This document shows, piece by piece, positions 46,673-55,531 of a stretch of DNA of 64,000 nt. A program made the translations under genes and the position numbers. The notes beneath the pieces were generated by a model. The model did no database searches and was not told the origin of the DNA. It worked only from the letters and a program-made list of their open reading frames with translations. The stretch is from Actinoplanes aureus (GTDB lineage Bacteria; Actinomycetota; Actinomycetes; Mycobacteriales; Micromonosporaceae): the NCBI RefSeq assembly GCF_015704865.1, contig NZ_JADQTO010000007.1:124001-188000 (forward strand). Direction: 5' to 3'. How positions within the stretch are numbered: the stretch's first letter is position 1; each line of letters begins with the position of its first letter.

Positions 46673-47629
46673 ATGCGGATCGTGGTCCTGACCGGGGGCA
46701 TCGGCGGTGCCCGGTTCCTCCTCGGCGTGCGCGCGCACGCCCGCGCCATCGGCGCTGACGTAACTGCGGTGGTCAACGTCGGTGACGACGTGCGGATGCA
46801 TGGCCTGCAGATCTGTCCCGACCTGGACAGCGTCATGTACACGCTGGGCGGCGCCGCCGACCCGGAGCGTGGCTGGGGCCGGGTCGGCGAGACCTGGGTC
46901 ATCAAGGAGGAACTGGCGAAGTACGGCGTCGAGCCGTCCTGGTTCGGCCTGGGCGACAAGGACACCGCCACCCATCTGGTACGCACGACGATGCTGAACG
47001 CCGGTTACCCGCTCTCCGCGGTCACCGCCGCCCTGTGTGAGCGATGGCAGCCCGGCATCACGATGCTGCCCGCCACCGACGACCGGCTGGAGACCCACGT
47101 GGTCGCGGACGTCGAGGGCGAGCGCAAGGCGATCCACTTCCAGGAGTGGTGGGTGCGTTACCGGGGCGAGGTGCCGACCCACCGGTTCGTCTTCGTGGGT
47201 GCGGAGTCCGCCAAGCCGGCCGCGGGTGTCCTCGACGCGATCGCGGGTGCTGACGTCGTCCTGGTCGCCCCCAGCAATCCGGTGGTCAGCATCGCGCCGA
47301 TCCTCGCCGTACCCGCGCTGAAGGAGGCCGTCGCGAACGGCCCGGCGCCGGTCGTGGGGGTCTCGCCGATCATCGGCGGCGCGCCGGTGCGCGGCATGGC
47401 CGACAAGTGCCTGGCCACGCTCGAGATCGAGGTGAGCGCGGCGGGCGTCGGCCGGATGTACGGTCCCCGCGCCGACGGCGGCCTGCTGAACGGCTGGCTG
47501 GTCGACGAGTCGGACACCGGCGCCCAGGTGCCGGGCGTGACCACTCGCGCGGTGCCCCTCTGGATGACCGACGAGCAGGCCACCGCACGGATGGTCGCCG
47601 CGGCGCTGGAGCTGGGAGGAGTCCGGTGA
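46673..47629 (+). CDS. fbiA: 2-phospho-L-lactate (PEP) transferase FbiA
   Basis: 318 residues. CofD-family motifs: MRIVVLTGGIGGARFLLG, VVNVGDDVRMHGLQICPDLDSVMYTLGG, DKDTATHLVRTTMLNAGYPLSAVTAALC, VGVSPIIGGAPVRGMADK. It transfers the phospholactate or phosphoenolpyruvate group from FbiD product to F0. It opens an operon fbiA-fbiB-nudix-lipoprotein in which each pair overlaps by four bases. Confidence 0.96.
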   Translation: MRIVVLTGGIGGARFLLGVRAHARAIGADVTAVVNVGDDVRMHGLQICPDLDSVMYTLGGAADPERGWGRVGETWVIKEELAKYGVEPSWFGLGDKDTATHLVRTTMLNAGYPLSAVTAALCERWQPGITMLPATDDRLETHVVADVEGERKAIHFQEWWVRYRGEVPTHRFVFVGAESAKPAAGVLDAIAGADVVLVAPSNPVVSIAPILAVPALKEAVANGPAPVVGVSPIIGGAPVRGMADKCLATLEIEVSAAGVGRMYGPRADGGLLNGWLVDESDTGAQVPGVTTRAVPLWMTDEQATARMVAAALELGGVR

Positions 47630-48636
47630 TCGACGGCCTGGAGATCCGTCCGGTCCGCGGCATCGGCGACGTCACGGCCGGTGACGACCTGGCCGAGCTG
47701 ATCACCCGGGCCGCGCCGTGGCTGGCCGACGGTGACGTGCTGGTGGTGACCAGCAAGATCGTCTCGAAGGCGGAGGGCCGCCTGGTCGAGGTGCCGGCCG
47801 ACGGCCCGGACCGCGAGGAGGCCCGGCAGCGCGCCCTGGCCGGCGAGACCGCCCGGGTGGTGGCCCGCCGCGGCCCCACCACGATCGTGCAGACCCACCA
47901 CGGCTTCGTGATGGCCGCGGCCGGCATCGACGCCTCGAACGTCGACAAGACCCACCTGGTGCTGCTCCCGGCCGATCCGGACGCCTCGGCGCGGGCTCTG
48001 CGCGCCGACCTCCTGCGCCGGGGACTCGACGTGGCGGTCATCATCTCCGACACGATGGGCCGGGCCTGGCGCAACGGGCTCACCGACGTGGCGCTCGGCG
48101 CGGCCGGCATCGAGGCGTTCCGCGACCATCGGGGCGAGATCGATCCGTACGGGAACGAGCTGAGCCTGACCCAGATGGCCGTGATCGACGAGCTGTCCGC
48201 CGCCGCCGAGCTGGTCAAGGGCAAGCGTGACCGGGTGCCGGTCGCTGTCGTGCGCGGCTACCCGCGGTCGGCGGAGGGCTCCGGTGCGGCCGTCCTGGTC
48301 CGCGACTCGGAGAGTGACATGTTCAGCCTGGGCACGGCCGAAGCGCGCGCGTCCGGCCTGCGCGCGGCCGCCGGCCTGGGTGATCAGCGCGCGGCGAACG
48401 CCGATCCGGCAGCCGTGGAACGTGCTCTCGACACGGTCAGCGGCCTGCTCACCGCCGGAGTCACCCGACGGCCGGACGGCGTCCGGCTGACCCCGGCGGG
48501 CGACGGCCCGGCCGCCCTGATCCGGCTCGGCACCGATTCCCACCGGCTGCGGGCCGCCCTGGCCGCCGAGGGGGTACCCACTGTTGCCACGATCGACGAC
48601 GATGGCACCACCCTGACCTTCGGAGATCCGTCGTGA
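47626..48636 (+). CDS. fbiB: F420-0:gamma-glutamyl ligase FbiB (CofE domain only)
   Basis: 336 residues from GTG 47626, overlapping the fbiA stop. The CofE domain is complete (about 1-245: LEIRPVRGIGDVTAGDDLAELI, VLVVTSKIVSKAEGRLVEV, VIISDTMGRAWRNGLTDVALG, LVKGKRDRVPVAVVRG). Mycobacterial FbiB is about 448 residues and carries a C-terminal FMN nitroreductase domain. Here only about 90 residues follow, without that fold. The ligase adds glutamates to F420-0; the dehydro-F420 reductase step must come from elsewhere. Confidence 0.93.
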   Translation: MIDGLEIRPVRGIGDVTAGDDLAELITRAAPWLADGDVLVVTSKIVSKAEGRLVEVPADGPDREEARQRALAGETARVVARRGPTTIVQTHHGFVMAAAGIDASNVDKTHLVLLPADPDASARALRADLLRRGLDVAVIISDTMGRAWRNGLTDVALGAAGIEAFRDHRGEIDPYGNELSLTQMAVIDELSAAAELVKGKRDRVPVAVVRGYPRSAEGSGAAVLVRDSESDMFSLGTAEARASGLRAAAGLGDQRAANADPAAVERALDTVSGLLTAGVTRRPDGVRLTPAGDGPAALIRLGTDSHRLRAALAAEGVPTVATIDDDGTTLTFGDPS

Positions 48637-49193
48637 GCAACGCCCTGTACGCGGACGCGGTACGCGTCCTGACCACCTGGACCGCGACCTCGGACGAGGC
48701 CGACCTGGCCCGCAAGCAGACCCTCGAGCTGCTGGCCGACGGCCCGGCCGCGATGACGCGTGCGCACCGCGCCGGTCATGTCACCGCGAGCGCCCTGGTG
48801 GTCGACGACGCCGGGCGGGTCCTGCTCTGCCTGCACGGCCGGCTCGGCATGTGGATGCAGCTGGGCGGTCACTGCGAGGCCGGCGACCGGACGCTCGCCG
48901 GCGCGGCGCTGCGCGAGGCGACCGAGGAGTCCGGCATCGCCGGGCTGACCGTCGACCCCGAGCCGATCGACGTGGACGTCCACGAGGTCCGCTGCGGCGC
49001 GGGCGAGGGGGCACCGGCCGAGCCTTCGGTCCACTTCGACGTGCGTTTCCTGGTCCGCAGCCCGGCCGGCGCAACCGAACAGATCAGCGCCGAGTCCGCG
49101 GACCTGGGCTGGTTCGCCCCCGGCACCCTGCCGAGTCCCCTGGCTTCCGGCACGGTCCGGCAGATCGCCCCGGCCCTGGCCCGTCTGGCATGA
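48633..49193 (+). CDS. Nudix hydrolase in the fbi operon
   Basis: 186 residues. The Nudix region is GGHCEAGDRTLAGAALREATEESGI (about 75-99). It has the RExxEExGI core but one extra residue between the acidic position and the RE motif compared with the strict box, a variant seen in related actinobacterial proteins. Substrate unknown; the operon position suggests clearing a phosphorylated by-product near F420 synthesis. Confidence 0.88.
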   Translation: MSNALYADAVRVLTTWTATSDEADLARKQTLELLADGPAAMTRAHRAGHVTASALVVDDAGRVLLCLHGRLGMWMQLGGHCEAGDRTLAGAALREATEESGIAGLTVDPEPIDVDVHEVRCGAGEGAPAEPSVHFDVRFLVRSPAGATEQISAESADLGWFAPGTLPSPLASGTVRQIAPALARLA

Positions 49194-49756
49194 CCCGCCG
49201 TCTTCTGAGCATCACCCTGCCCGCCGTGACGGTCCTGGCCGCGCTGGGCGCCTGCGCCCGTCCCGCCGACTCGGTGCCGGGATCCGCCGCCAACGCCGCG
49301 GCACCGCGGTACGAGCTCTGCGGCATCAGCGACGTGAGCGTCACGATCGCCGCGCAGCCGTCCACCGAGACGGCGCAGACCGCGCTGGTGACCCTCACCA
49401 ACACCGGCACGGACACCTGCTCGGTCGACGGCTGGCTCAGCATCATGCTGGTGAACGTGGCGAACAACCAGGTGAAGGTGCCGACCATCCTGGTCGACCA
49501 GCCCGGCCCCGCGGCCGAGGTCCCGCTGGCCGGTGGCGAGTCGGCATACGCCGGCATCAAGTGGACCGCCTGCGCCAAGGGTGAGGCGAAATGCAGCGCC
49601 GGCAACGCCCTGCGTTACGACCTGGCGGTCGCCACCGTGGGCCTGCCCGCCGTCATGGAGGGCTTCCCCAAGAACCGGAAGCGCAACAACCTCACCATGC
49701 GGTCCCTGGAGATCGGGTCGCTCCAGGCGACCCGGACTGGTGTGACCGACTGGTGA
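49190..49756 (+). CDS. DUF4232-type secreted lipoprotein
   Basis: 188 residues. Lipobox AALGAC with Cys at about 22. The mature part is a beta-sandwich DUF4232-like domain (LCGISDVSVTIAAQPSTETAQTALVTLTNTGTDTCSVDGWLSIMLVN) with four cysteines that may pair. ATG overlaps the nudix stop. It ends the operon; function unknown. Confidence 0.8.
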   Translation: MTRRLLSITLPAVTVLAALGACARPADSVPGSAANAAAPRYELCGISDVSVTIAAQPSTETAQTALVTLTNTGTDTCSVDGWLSIMLVNVANNQVKVPTILVDQPGPAAEVPLAGGESAYAGIKWTACAKGEAKCSAGNALRYDLAVATVGLPAVMEGFPKNRKRNNLTMRSLEIGSLQATRTGVTDW

Positions 49757-49759
49757 ACG

Positions 49760-49784
49760 GCCGGCGGGCGCGCGGCCCGCCGGC
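49760..49784. terminator. Terminator between convergent lipoprotein and manC genes
   Basis: A perfect 10-bp stem (49760-49769 with 49775-49784) with a five-base loop, placed between two convergent stops. Confidence 0.7.
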
Positions 49785-49794
49785 ACCGCACCGA

Positions 49795-50913
49795 TCAGAT
49801 GTAGCCGTGGTGGCCGAGCTCCTTGAGCTCGTCGACCAGGTGCTTGACCTCCTGCGCCCGCTCCCGCGGGCAGATCAGCACCGCGTCCGGCGTATCCACG
49901 ATGATCAGGTCGTGGACACCCAGGGCGGCCACCAGGCGACCCGAGTTCGGCAGCACGACCAGGCTCTTCGAGTCACGCAGCAGCACGGTGGGCTTCTCCA
50001 CCTCGCCGTCCCGGCCGACCACGACGTTGCCCGCAGGGTCTGCGGTGAGCACCTCGCCGAGGGTGTGGAAGTCACCGACGTCGTTCCACCCGAAGTCGCC
50101 CGGGATGGTGCCGACCCGGCCGACCGCGGCCGCGCCCTCCATGACCGCGTAGTCCACCGAGATCCTCGGCAGGGTCGGCCAGACCTCGCCGAGGACCTCC
50201 TCGCGGCCCGCGGTCTCCCAGGCCTGGGCGATCCGGCTCACGCCGGCCGCCAGCTGCGGCTGCTGCCGGGCCAGCTCGGCGAGGAACGCGTCGACCCGCC
50301 ACACGAACATGCCGGCGTTCCACAGGTAGTTGCCGGACTTCACGTAGCCCTCGGCCACGTCGTACGTCGGCTTCTCCTTGAACTCCTCGACCTTCAGCAG
50401 CGGGCCGTCGTCCACCGGGCCACCGCACTGGAGATAGCCGTAGCCGGTCTCCGGGCGGGTCGGGGTGATCCCGAGCGTCATCAGCAGGCCCTGCTCGGCA
50501 CCGACCATCGCCTTGCGGATCACCTCGGCGAAGGCGGTCCGGTCGGCGATCAGGTGATCGGACGCGAACGAGCCCATGATCGCGTCCGGGTCGCGGCGGG
50601 CGATGACGGCGGCGGCGAGGGCGATCGCAGCACAGGAGTCACGCGGCGACGGCTCGACGAGCACGTTCTCCTCGGGCACCTGGCTGAGTTGCCGCGAGAC
50701 CGCCGCGGCGTGCGCCACGCCGGTCACCACAAAGGTCCGTTCGGGGGAGGCCAGTGTGTCCAGCCGGTCCACCGTGGCCTGCAACAAGGAGGCCTCGGTG
50801 CCGGTCAGAGGGTGCAGAAATTTGGGATGACCGGCGCGGGACAGTGGCCAGAGACGGGTTCCGGTGCCCCCAGCCAGAACCACTCCGTACAGCACAGCCT
50901 GTTCGTCGCTCAT
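49795..50913 (-). CDS. manC: Mannose-1-phosphate guanylyltransferase
   Basis: 372 residues from ATG 50913. Nucleotidyltransferase motifs: VVLAGGTGTRLWPLSRAGHPKFL, EPSPRDSCAAIALAAAVI, GSFASDHLI, FKEKPTYDVAEGYVKSGNYLWNAGMFVW. It makes GDP-mannose from mannose-1-P and GTP, completing the manA-manB path. TAAACT eight bases before the ATG marks a possible leaderless promoter. The bifunctional C-terminal isomerase domain is absent. Confidence 0.95.
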   Translation of the reverse strand: MSDEQAVLYGVVLAGGTGTRLWPLSRAGHPKFLHPLTGTEASLLQATVDRLDTLASPERTFVVTGVAHAAAVSRQLSQVPEENVLVEPSPRDSCAAIALAAAVIARRDPDAIMGSFASDHLIADRTAFAEVIRKAMVGAEQGLLMTLGITPTRPETGYGYLQCGGPVDDGPLLKVEEFKEKPTYDVAEGYVKSGNYLWNAGMFVWRVDAFLAELARQQPQLAAGVSRIAQAWETAGREEVLGEVWPTLPRISVDYAVMEGAAAVGRVGTIPGDFGWNDVGDFHTLGEVLTADPAGNVVVGRDGEVEKPTVLLRDSKSLVVLPNSGRLVAALGVHDLIIVDTPDAVLICPRERAQEVKHLVDELKELGHHGYI

Positions 50914-50935
50914 GGGCGGCAAGTTTAGTTGATGA

Positions 50936-52081
50936 TCAAGCCGCGACCCGGTTCCAAGTTGTCACATGAACCTCCGCGCTGGACGCCCAGGTGAACTCCT
51001 TGGCCCGGTCGAAACCCGCCTTCGCGAGGGTGCCCCGGCGCGGCTCGTCGTGCAGCAGATCGGCCAGATCCTCGGCGATCCGCTCCGGTGCCTCGGTGGT
51101 GTACGCCACCGCGTCACCGCCGACCTCGGGCAGCGAGAGCCGGGGCGTGGTGAGCACCGGGGTGCCACAGGCCATCGCCTCCAGGATCGGCAGGCCGAAG
51201 CCCTCCCCGAACGACGGGTAGCAGGCGACCAGCGAGCCGCCGAGGAAGCCGGGCAGATCCGCGTACCGCAGGTAGCCGGGGCGCAGCAGCCGCAGGTGTG
51301 AGGGCACCTCGGCGACCGCCCGGTCGATGTCGTCGTCGTGCCCCTGACCGCCGGCGAGCACCAGGGCCGGCGGGTGCGGCCAGTCGGCGACCGCCCGGGC
51401 CCAGCCACGGATCAGGTTGGGCACGTTCTTGCGCGGCTCCTTGGCGCCGAGGAAGGCGACGTAGCCGGAGTCACCGAGGCCGAGACGTGCCCGCACCCGG
51501 GCCTTCTCCTCCGCGGTGGGCATGTGGAAGGCCGACTGGTCCACGCCGTGATAGGCCACGTCGATCCGGGTCGGGTCGGCGTCGAGCAGGCGGATCAGCT
51601 CGTCCCGGGTGGCCTTGCTCGGCACGATGACCCGGCCGGCGCGGCGCAGCGACGTCTTGATCGCGCTGCGGAAGAACGTCCGCTTGGTGTTGTCGTAATG
51701 CTCCGGCTCGGTGAAGAACGTCGCGTCGTGCACCGTGACCGTAACCGGGCATCCGGCTCGCAGCGGGCAGGTGTAGAACGGCGAGTGCAGCACCTGCGCA
51801 CCCACCTGCTGGGCGAGCAGCGGCAGGCCGGTCTGCTCCCAGGCGAGGCGGGCCGGCCGGTGCGCGATCGCGGCCGGACCGGGAAGCACCTCGGCCTCGG
51901 GGAGCATGCGGCGGTAACGCTCCGCGTCCGAGCGTTGAGTGACGACGGCTAGGTCGACGCGGTCCGGACTCAACTGCCCGAGGGCTCCGAGCAAACCGTC
52001 GACATATCTGCCGACGCCACCTCTGTCGGCGGGGACACTGGTGGCGTCGACCAGCACTCGCGGGGGGCGACCGGGGGTCAC
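50936..52081 (-). CDS. GT4-family glycosyltransferase
   Basis: 381 residues. GT-B fold: N-terminal domain with GGVGRYVDGLLGAL and the C-terminal donor site SFGEGFGLPILEAMACGTPVLTTP (E-x7-E pattern). Most likely uses a nucleotide sugar such as GDP-mannose, given manC 22 bases downstream. Acceptor unknown: cell-wall glycan or lipid. It corresponds in position to wbbL of the mycobacterial block but is a different fold family. Confidence 0.85.
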   Translation of the reverse strand: MTPGRPPRVLVDATSVPADRGGVGRYVDGLLGALGQLSPDRVDLAVVTQRSDAERYRRMLPEAEVLPGPAAIAHRPARLAWEQTGLPLLAQQVGAQVLHSPFYTCPLRAGCPVTVTVHDATFFTEPEHYDNTKRTFFRSAIKTSLRRAGRVIVPSKATRDELIRLLDADPTRIDVAYHGVDQSAFHMPTAEEKARVRARLGLGDSGYVAFLGAKEPRKNVPNLIRGWARAVADWPHPPALVLAGGQGHDDDIDRAVAEVPSHLRLLRPGYLRYADLPGFLGGSLVACYPSFGEGFGLPILEAMACGTPVLTTPRLSLPEVGGDAVAYTTEAPERIAEDLADLLHDEPRRGTLAKAGFDRAKEFTWASSAEVHVTTWNRVAA

Positions 52082-52129
52082 GAGGCATCTCCTTGGCGTC
52101 TCTGACGTACCGATGCTGCGGTGTAACTC

Positions 52130-52153
52130 TGACGTTGAAAGTCGCCAACGTCA
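52130..52153. promoter_or_regulatory. Inverted repeat in the divergent GT4/TIGR03089 gap
   Basis: A perfect TGACGTT-N10-AACGTCA dyad lies 48 bases before the GT4 start. It could regulate one or both divergent genes. Confidence 0.4.
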
Positions 52154-52258
52154 CCGTCGAGCGTACGCCTGGAACGCTTCGAGAAAGTGTCCGCGACACC
52201 GGCACATCGACGGCGTTCCGTAACCGTCACCCACGGTGATCCATCTATCGTGAGGCCG

Positions 52259-52984
52259 GTGAACAACACGATCCCGCAAGCGTTCGCGGCCGCGGTCCGG
52301 CGCGACCCGACCGCCCCGCTGCTGACCTGGTACGACGACGCCACCGGCGACCGCACCGAACTGTCCGGGGCGACTCTGGAGAACTGGGTCTCGAAAACCG
52401 CGAACCTGCTGGTCGACGGAATCGGCCTCGGGCACGGCGACACGGTCGGGTTGCTGCTGCCGCCGCACTGGCAGACCGCGGCGCTGCTGCTCGGCGTGTC
52501 GGCGGCCGGACTGGCGGCCGATCTGGGGCGGGAGGCGCAGCCGGTCCAGGCGCTCTTCACCACGCCGGACGACGTCGAGGCGGCGAGCGCCTGGAACACC
52601 ATGGACCGGTACGCCACCGGGCTGCTCCCGCTGGCCATGCCGTTGCGTGACCTCCCCGAGGGGTACGCGGACTACGTGACCGAGGTCCGCAACCACGGCG
52701 ACCACTACCGGGGCGCACCGGTCGCCCCCGCTGACCTCGCCGTGGCCGGCCCGTACGAGCTCAGCCAGGCCGATGCCATCGAGGCGGCCGAGGTACGGGC
52801 CGCCGAGCTGGGCATCAAGGCCGGCGACCGGGTGCTGATCGACACCGCCGCCTACCCGGACCCGGCCGACTGGCTGCTGGCGCCCCTGGTGGCCGGCGCG
52901 TCGATCGTCCTCTGCGCCCATCTGGACCGGGCCAAGCTGGAGGCCCGGTCCAGCACCGAGAAGGTGTCGGTGATCCTCGTCTAA
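52259..52984 (+). CDS. TIGR03089 family protein (truncated AMP-ligase-like)
   Basis: 241 residues from GTG 52259, seven bases after TATCGT (leaderless). The N-terminus resembles the first part of AMP-binding enzymes (PLLTWYDDATGDRTELSGATLENWVSKTANLL, GDTVGLLLPPHWQTAALLLGVSAAGL) but the ATP motif SSGTTG and C-terminal domain are missing. The family is actinobacterial, near manC and sugar genes, with no known function. Its stop overlaps the acetoacetyl-CoA synthetase stop by four bases. Confidence 0.85.
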   Translation: MNNTIPQAFAAAVRRDPTAPLLTWYDDATGDRTELSGATLENWVSKTANLLVDGIGLGHGDTVGLLLPPHWQTAALLLGVSAAGLAADLGREAQPVQALFTTPDDVEAASAWNTMDRYATGLLPLAMPLRDLPEGYADYVTEVRNHGDHYRGAPVAPADLAVAGPYELSQADAIEAAEVRAAELGIKAGDRVLIDTAAYPDPADWLLAPLVAGASIVLCAHLDRAKLEARSSTEKVSVILV

Positions 52985-54927
52985 CCGCGCCGGCGGGCCA
53001 GGTCGGCGAAGGCGGTCAGCGACTCCGGGTTGGCCAGGGCACCGGTGGCCGCCGCCGACTCGACCGGGGTGCCGGTGAGGATCCGCTTCACCGGCACCTC
53101 CAGCTTCTTGCCGGAGAGGGTGCGCGGCAGTGCGCGTACCTGATAGGCGACGTCGGGCACGTGCCGCGGCGACAGCGCGCCACGCAGCTCCCGCGCGATC
53201 CGGCCGCGCAGCGCGTCGTCGAGCTCGGTCCCCTCGGTGAGCACCACGAACAGCAGCAGCTCACCGTTGGGATCGCCGGGCTTGTCCAGGTGGATCACCA
53301 GCGAGTCGACCACCTCCGGCAGGCTCTCCACCACCGAGTAGAACTCCGCGGTGCCGAGCCGTACGCCACCCCGGTTGAGCGTGGCGTCGGACCGGCCGGT
53401 GATCACGCAGGTGCCGTCCTCACCGATGGTGATCCAGTCCCCGTGCCGCCAGACACCCGGGTAGACGTCGAAATAGGCCTCCCGGAACCGGGTGCCGTCC
53501 GGATCGTTCCAGAAACCGACCGGCATGCTCGGCATCGGTGCGGTGATCACCAGCTCGCCGAGCTCCCCGATGACCGGCTTGCCGCCGCTGTCGAAGGCCT
53601 CGACGCGGGCGCCGAGGATCCGGCAGGCGATCACCCCGGCCCGGACCGGCAGCAGCGGGGAGCCGCCGACGAAACCGGTGCAGACGTCGGTGCCTCCGGA
53701 GAGGGAGAGCAGCTGGAGGTCCCGGCCGACCGCCTCGTACACCCAGGCGTAGCCCTCCGGCGGCAGTGGGGCGCCGGTCGAACCCACCCCCTTGAGCTGC
53801 TTGCGCGGGATGATCCCGGCCTTGCGGCAGGCCATCAGGAACGGCGCCGACGTACCGAAGTAGGTGATGCCCGCGGCGTCGACCAGATCCCAGAGGGCGT
53901 TGAGGTCCGGCCAGCCCGGATTGCCGTCGAACAGCACGATCGACGCGCCCACGGCCGGGCCGCTGGCCAGGTAGTTCCACATCATCCAGCCGGTGGTGGT
54001 GAACCAGAAGAAGCGGTCCTCCGGGCCGAGGTCGTGGTGCAGCGCCAGAACCTTGAGGTGCTCCAGCAGGATGCCGCCGTGGCCGTGCACGATCGGCTTG
54101 GGCAGGCCGGTGGTGCCGGAGCTGTAGAGCACGTAGAGCGGGTGATCGAACGGAACCGGCTCGAAGGCCATCGGCTCGTCGCCGCCGAGTTCACGCCAGT
54201 CGCCACCCTCGGGATCGAGGTATCCGATGGTGATGACGTGTTCGATCGACGGGATCGCCGCCTTGATCGCGGAGATCTCCTCGCGCCGGTCGATGTCCTT
54301 GTTCCCGTACCGGTAACCGTCGGTCGCGACGAGCACCTTCGGCTCGATCTGGCTCCACCGGTCGATCACACTGCGGGCGCCGAACTCCGGCGCGCAGGAC
54401 GAGAAGATCGCGCCGAGGCTCGCCGTCGCGAGCATCAGCACGTACGTCTCCGGGATGTTCGGTGCGTAGGCGGCGACCCGGTCGCCCCTGCCGACCCCCC
54501 GGGCCACCAGCCCGGCACGGACGCGGCGGACCTGGTCACGCAGCTGCCGGGCGGTCAGGTGGACCGGCTCACGACTTTGCGAGTACGCGAGGACGACCGG
54601 CTCGTCATCCCCCCGCCCGGGCATCCGCAGAACATTCTCGGCGTAGTTCAACGTGGCACCGGGGAACCAGGTCGCCCCGGGCATGCCGGCGTCGCCGAGC
54701 ACGGCCGTCGGCTGCTCGTGCGCCACCACTCCGAAGTAGTCCCAGATCGACTGCCAGAAGCCGGGCAGGTCGGTGACCGACCACTCCCACAGCGCCGGGT
54801 AATCGGCGAACGAGAGACCCCGTTCCCCCTCCAGCCATGCCAGATAGCGACCGATCCGGGTGTTCCGCCGCGCGTCCGCCGCGGGCTCCCAGAGCACTGT
54901 GCCGGACGTCACCTCGCCTGTCGTCAT
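52981..54927 (-). CDS. Acetoacetyl-CoA synthetase
   Basis: 648 residues from ATG 54927; an in-frame codon two residues upstream is possible. The N-terminal VLWEPAADARRNTRIGRYLAWLE and ALWEWSVTDLPGFWQSIWDYF are typical of this subfamily. AMP-forming motifs: YSSGTTGLPKPIVHGHGG, WMMWNYLASG, GSTGAPLPPEGY, GRSDATLNRGGVRLGTAEFY, and the catalytic Lys in LPRTLSGKKLEVPVK. It activates acetoacetate to acetoacetyl-CoA for ketone or polyhydroxybutyrate use. The thioesterase gene is 20 bases upstream on the same strand. Confidence 0.94.
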   Translation of the reverse strand: MTTGEVTSGTVLWEPAADARRNTRIGRYLAWLEGERGLSFADYPALWEWSVTDLPGFWQSIWDYFGVVAHEQPTAVLGDAGMPGATWFPGATLNYAENVLRMPGRGDDEPVVLAYSQSREPVHLTARQLRDQVRRVRAGLVARGVGRGDRVAAYAPNIPETYVLMLATASLGAIFSSCAPEFGARSVIDRWSQIEPKVLVATDGYRYGNKDIDRREEISAIKAAIPSIEHVITIGYLDPEGGDWRELGGDEPMAFEPVPFDHPLYVLYSSGTTGLPKPIVHGHGGILLEHLKVLALHHDLGPEDRFFWFTTTGWMMWNYLASGPAVGASIVLFDGNPGWPDLNALWDLVDAAGITYFGTSAPFLMACRKAGIIPRKQLKGVGSTGAPLPPEGYAWVYEAVGRDLQLLSLSGGTDVCTGFVGGSPLLPVRAGVIACRILGARVEAFDSGGKPVIGELGELVITAPMPSMPVGFWNDPDGTRFREAYFDVYPGVWRHGDWITIGEDGTCVITGRSDATLNRGGVRLGTAEFYSVVESLPEVVDSLVIHLDKPGDPNGELLLFVVLTEGTELDDALRGRIARELRGALSPRHVPDVAYQVRALPRTLSGKKLEVPVKRILTGTPVESAAATGALANPESLTAFADLARRRG

Positions 54928-54947
54928 CACCACACCTTAACGGTGGA

Positions 54948-55472
54948 TCAATCGGCCACCGGATGGTGCTCGGCGCGGGCCCGCTGGATGGCCGCGCGCC
55001 GGGCCAGCCGGTGGTCCCGGCGGATCCGAGCCTCGTTGAAACGCCGCAGGTCATCGGGGTCCTCGGGCAGCACCGGCGGCACCTGCCGGGGGTCGCCGGC
55101 CACGTCCACCCCGACGAAGACCAGGTACGCCGTCGCGACCTGGAGCGGCGTCGCACCGACCGCGTCCCAGCGCTCGGCGGCCAGCCTGACCCCGACCTCC
55201 ATGGAGGTGTTACCGGTCCAGTTCACCTGCGCGTACGCGTGCACCAGGTCGCCCACCCGCACCGGCTCCAGAAAGAGGATCTCGTCGATCGCCGCGGTCA
55301 CCGCGGTACCGCCGCTGTGCCGTGCCGCCGCGGCTCCGGCCACGTCGTCGACGAACTTCATCAGCACGCCGCCGTGCACGGTGCCGTAGAGATTGACGTC
55401 CACCGCAGTCATGATCCGGCTGAGGGTGACCCGCGAGTTCGCGGTCGGACGTCCGGGGAGCTGTTCTTCCAT
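54948..55472 (-). CDS. Acyl-CoA thioesterase (hotdog fold)
   Basis: 174 residues. Hotdog core with LYGTVHGGVLMKFVDDVAGAAAARHSGG, then EILFLEPVRVGDLVHAYAQVNWTGNTSMEVGV. The Asn/Asp and helix pattern fits the BACH/YciA acyl-CoA thioesterase group. A charged tail (RIRRDHRLARRAAIQRARAEHH) follows. It precedes acetoacetyl-CoA synthetase in the same direction, so both may act on short acyl-CoA pools. Confidence 0.88.
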   Translation of the reverse strand: MEEQLPGRPTANSRVTLSRIMTAVDVNLYGTVHGGVLMKFVDDVAGAAAARHSGGTAVTAAIDEILFLEPVRVGDLVHAYAQVNWTGNTSMEVGVRLAAERWDAVGATPLQVATAYLVFVGVDVAGDPRQVPPVLPEDPDDLRRFNEARIRRDHRLARRAAIQRARAEHHPVAD

Positions 55473-55531
55473 GGCCGGTACGTTACGGCGGTGTTCGCCG
55501 CACTTGCCGGACCCGGGTACCGTGCCGGATC

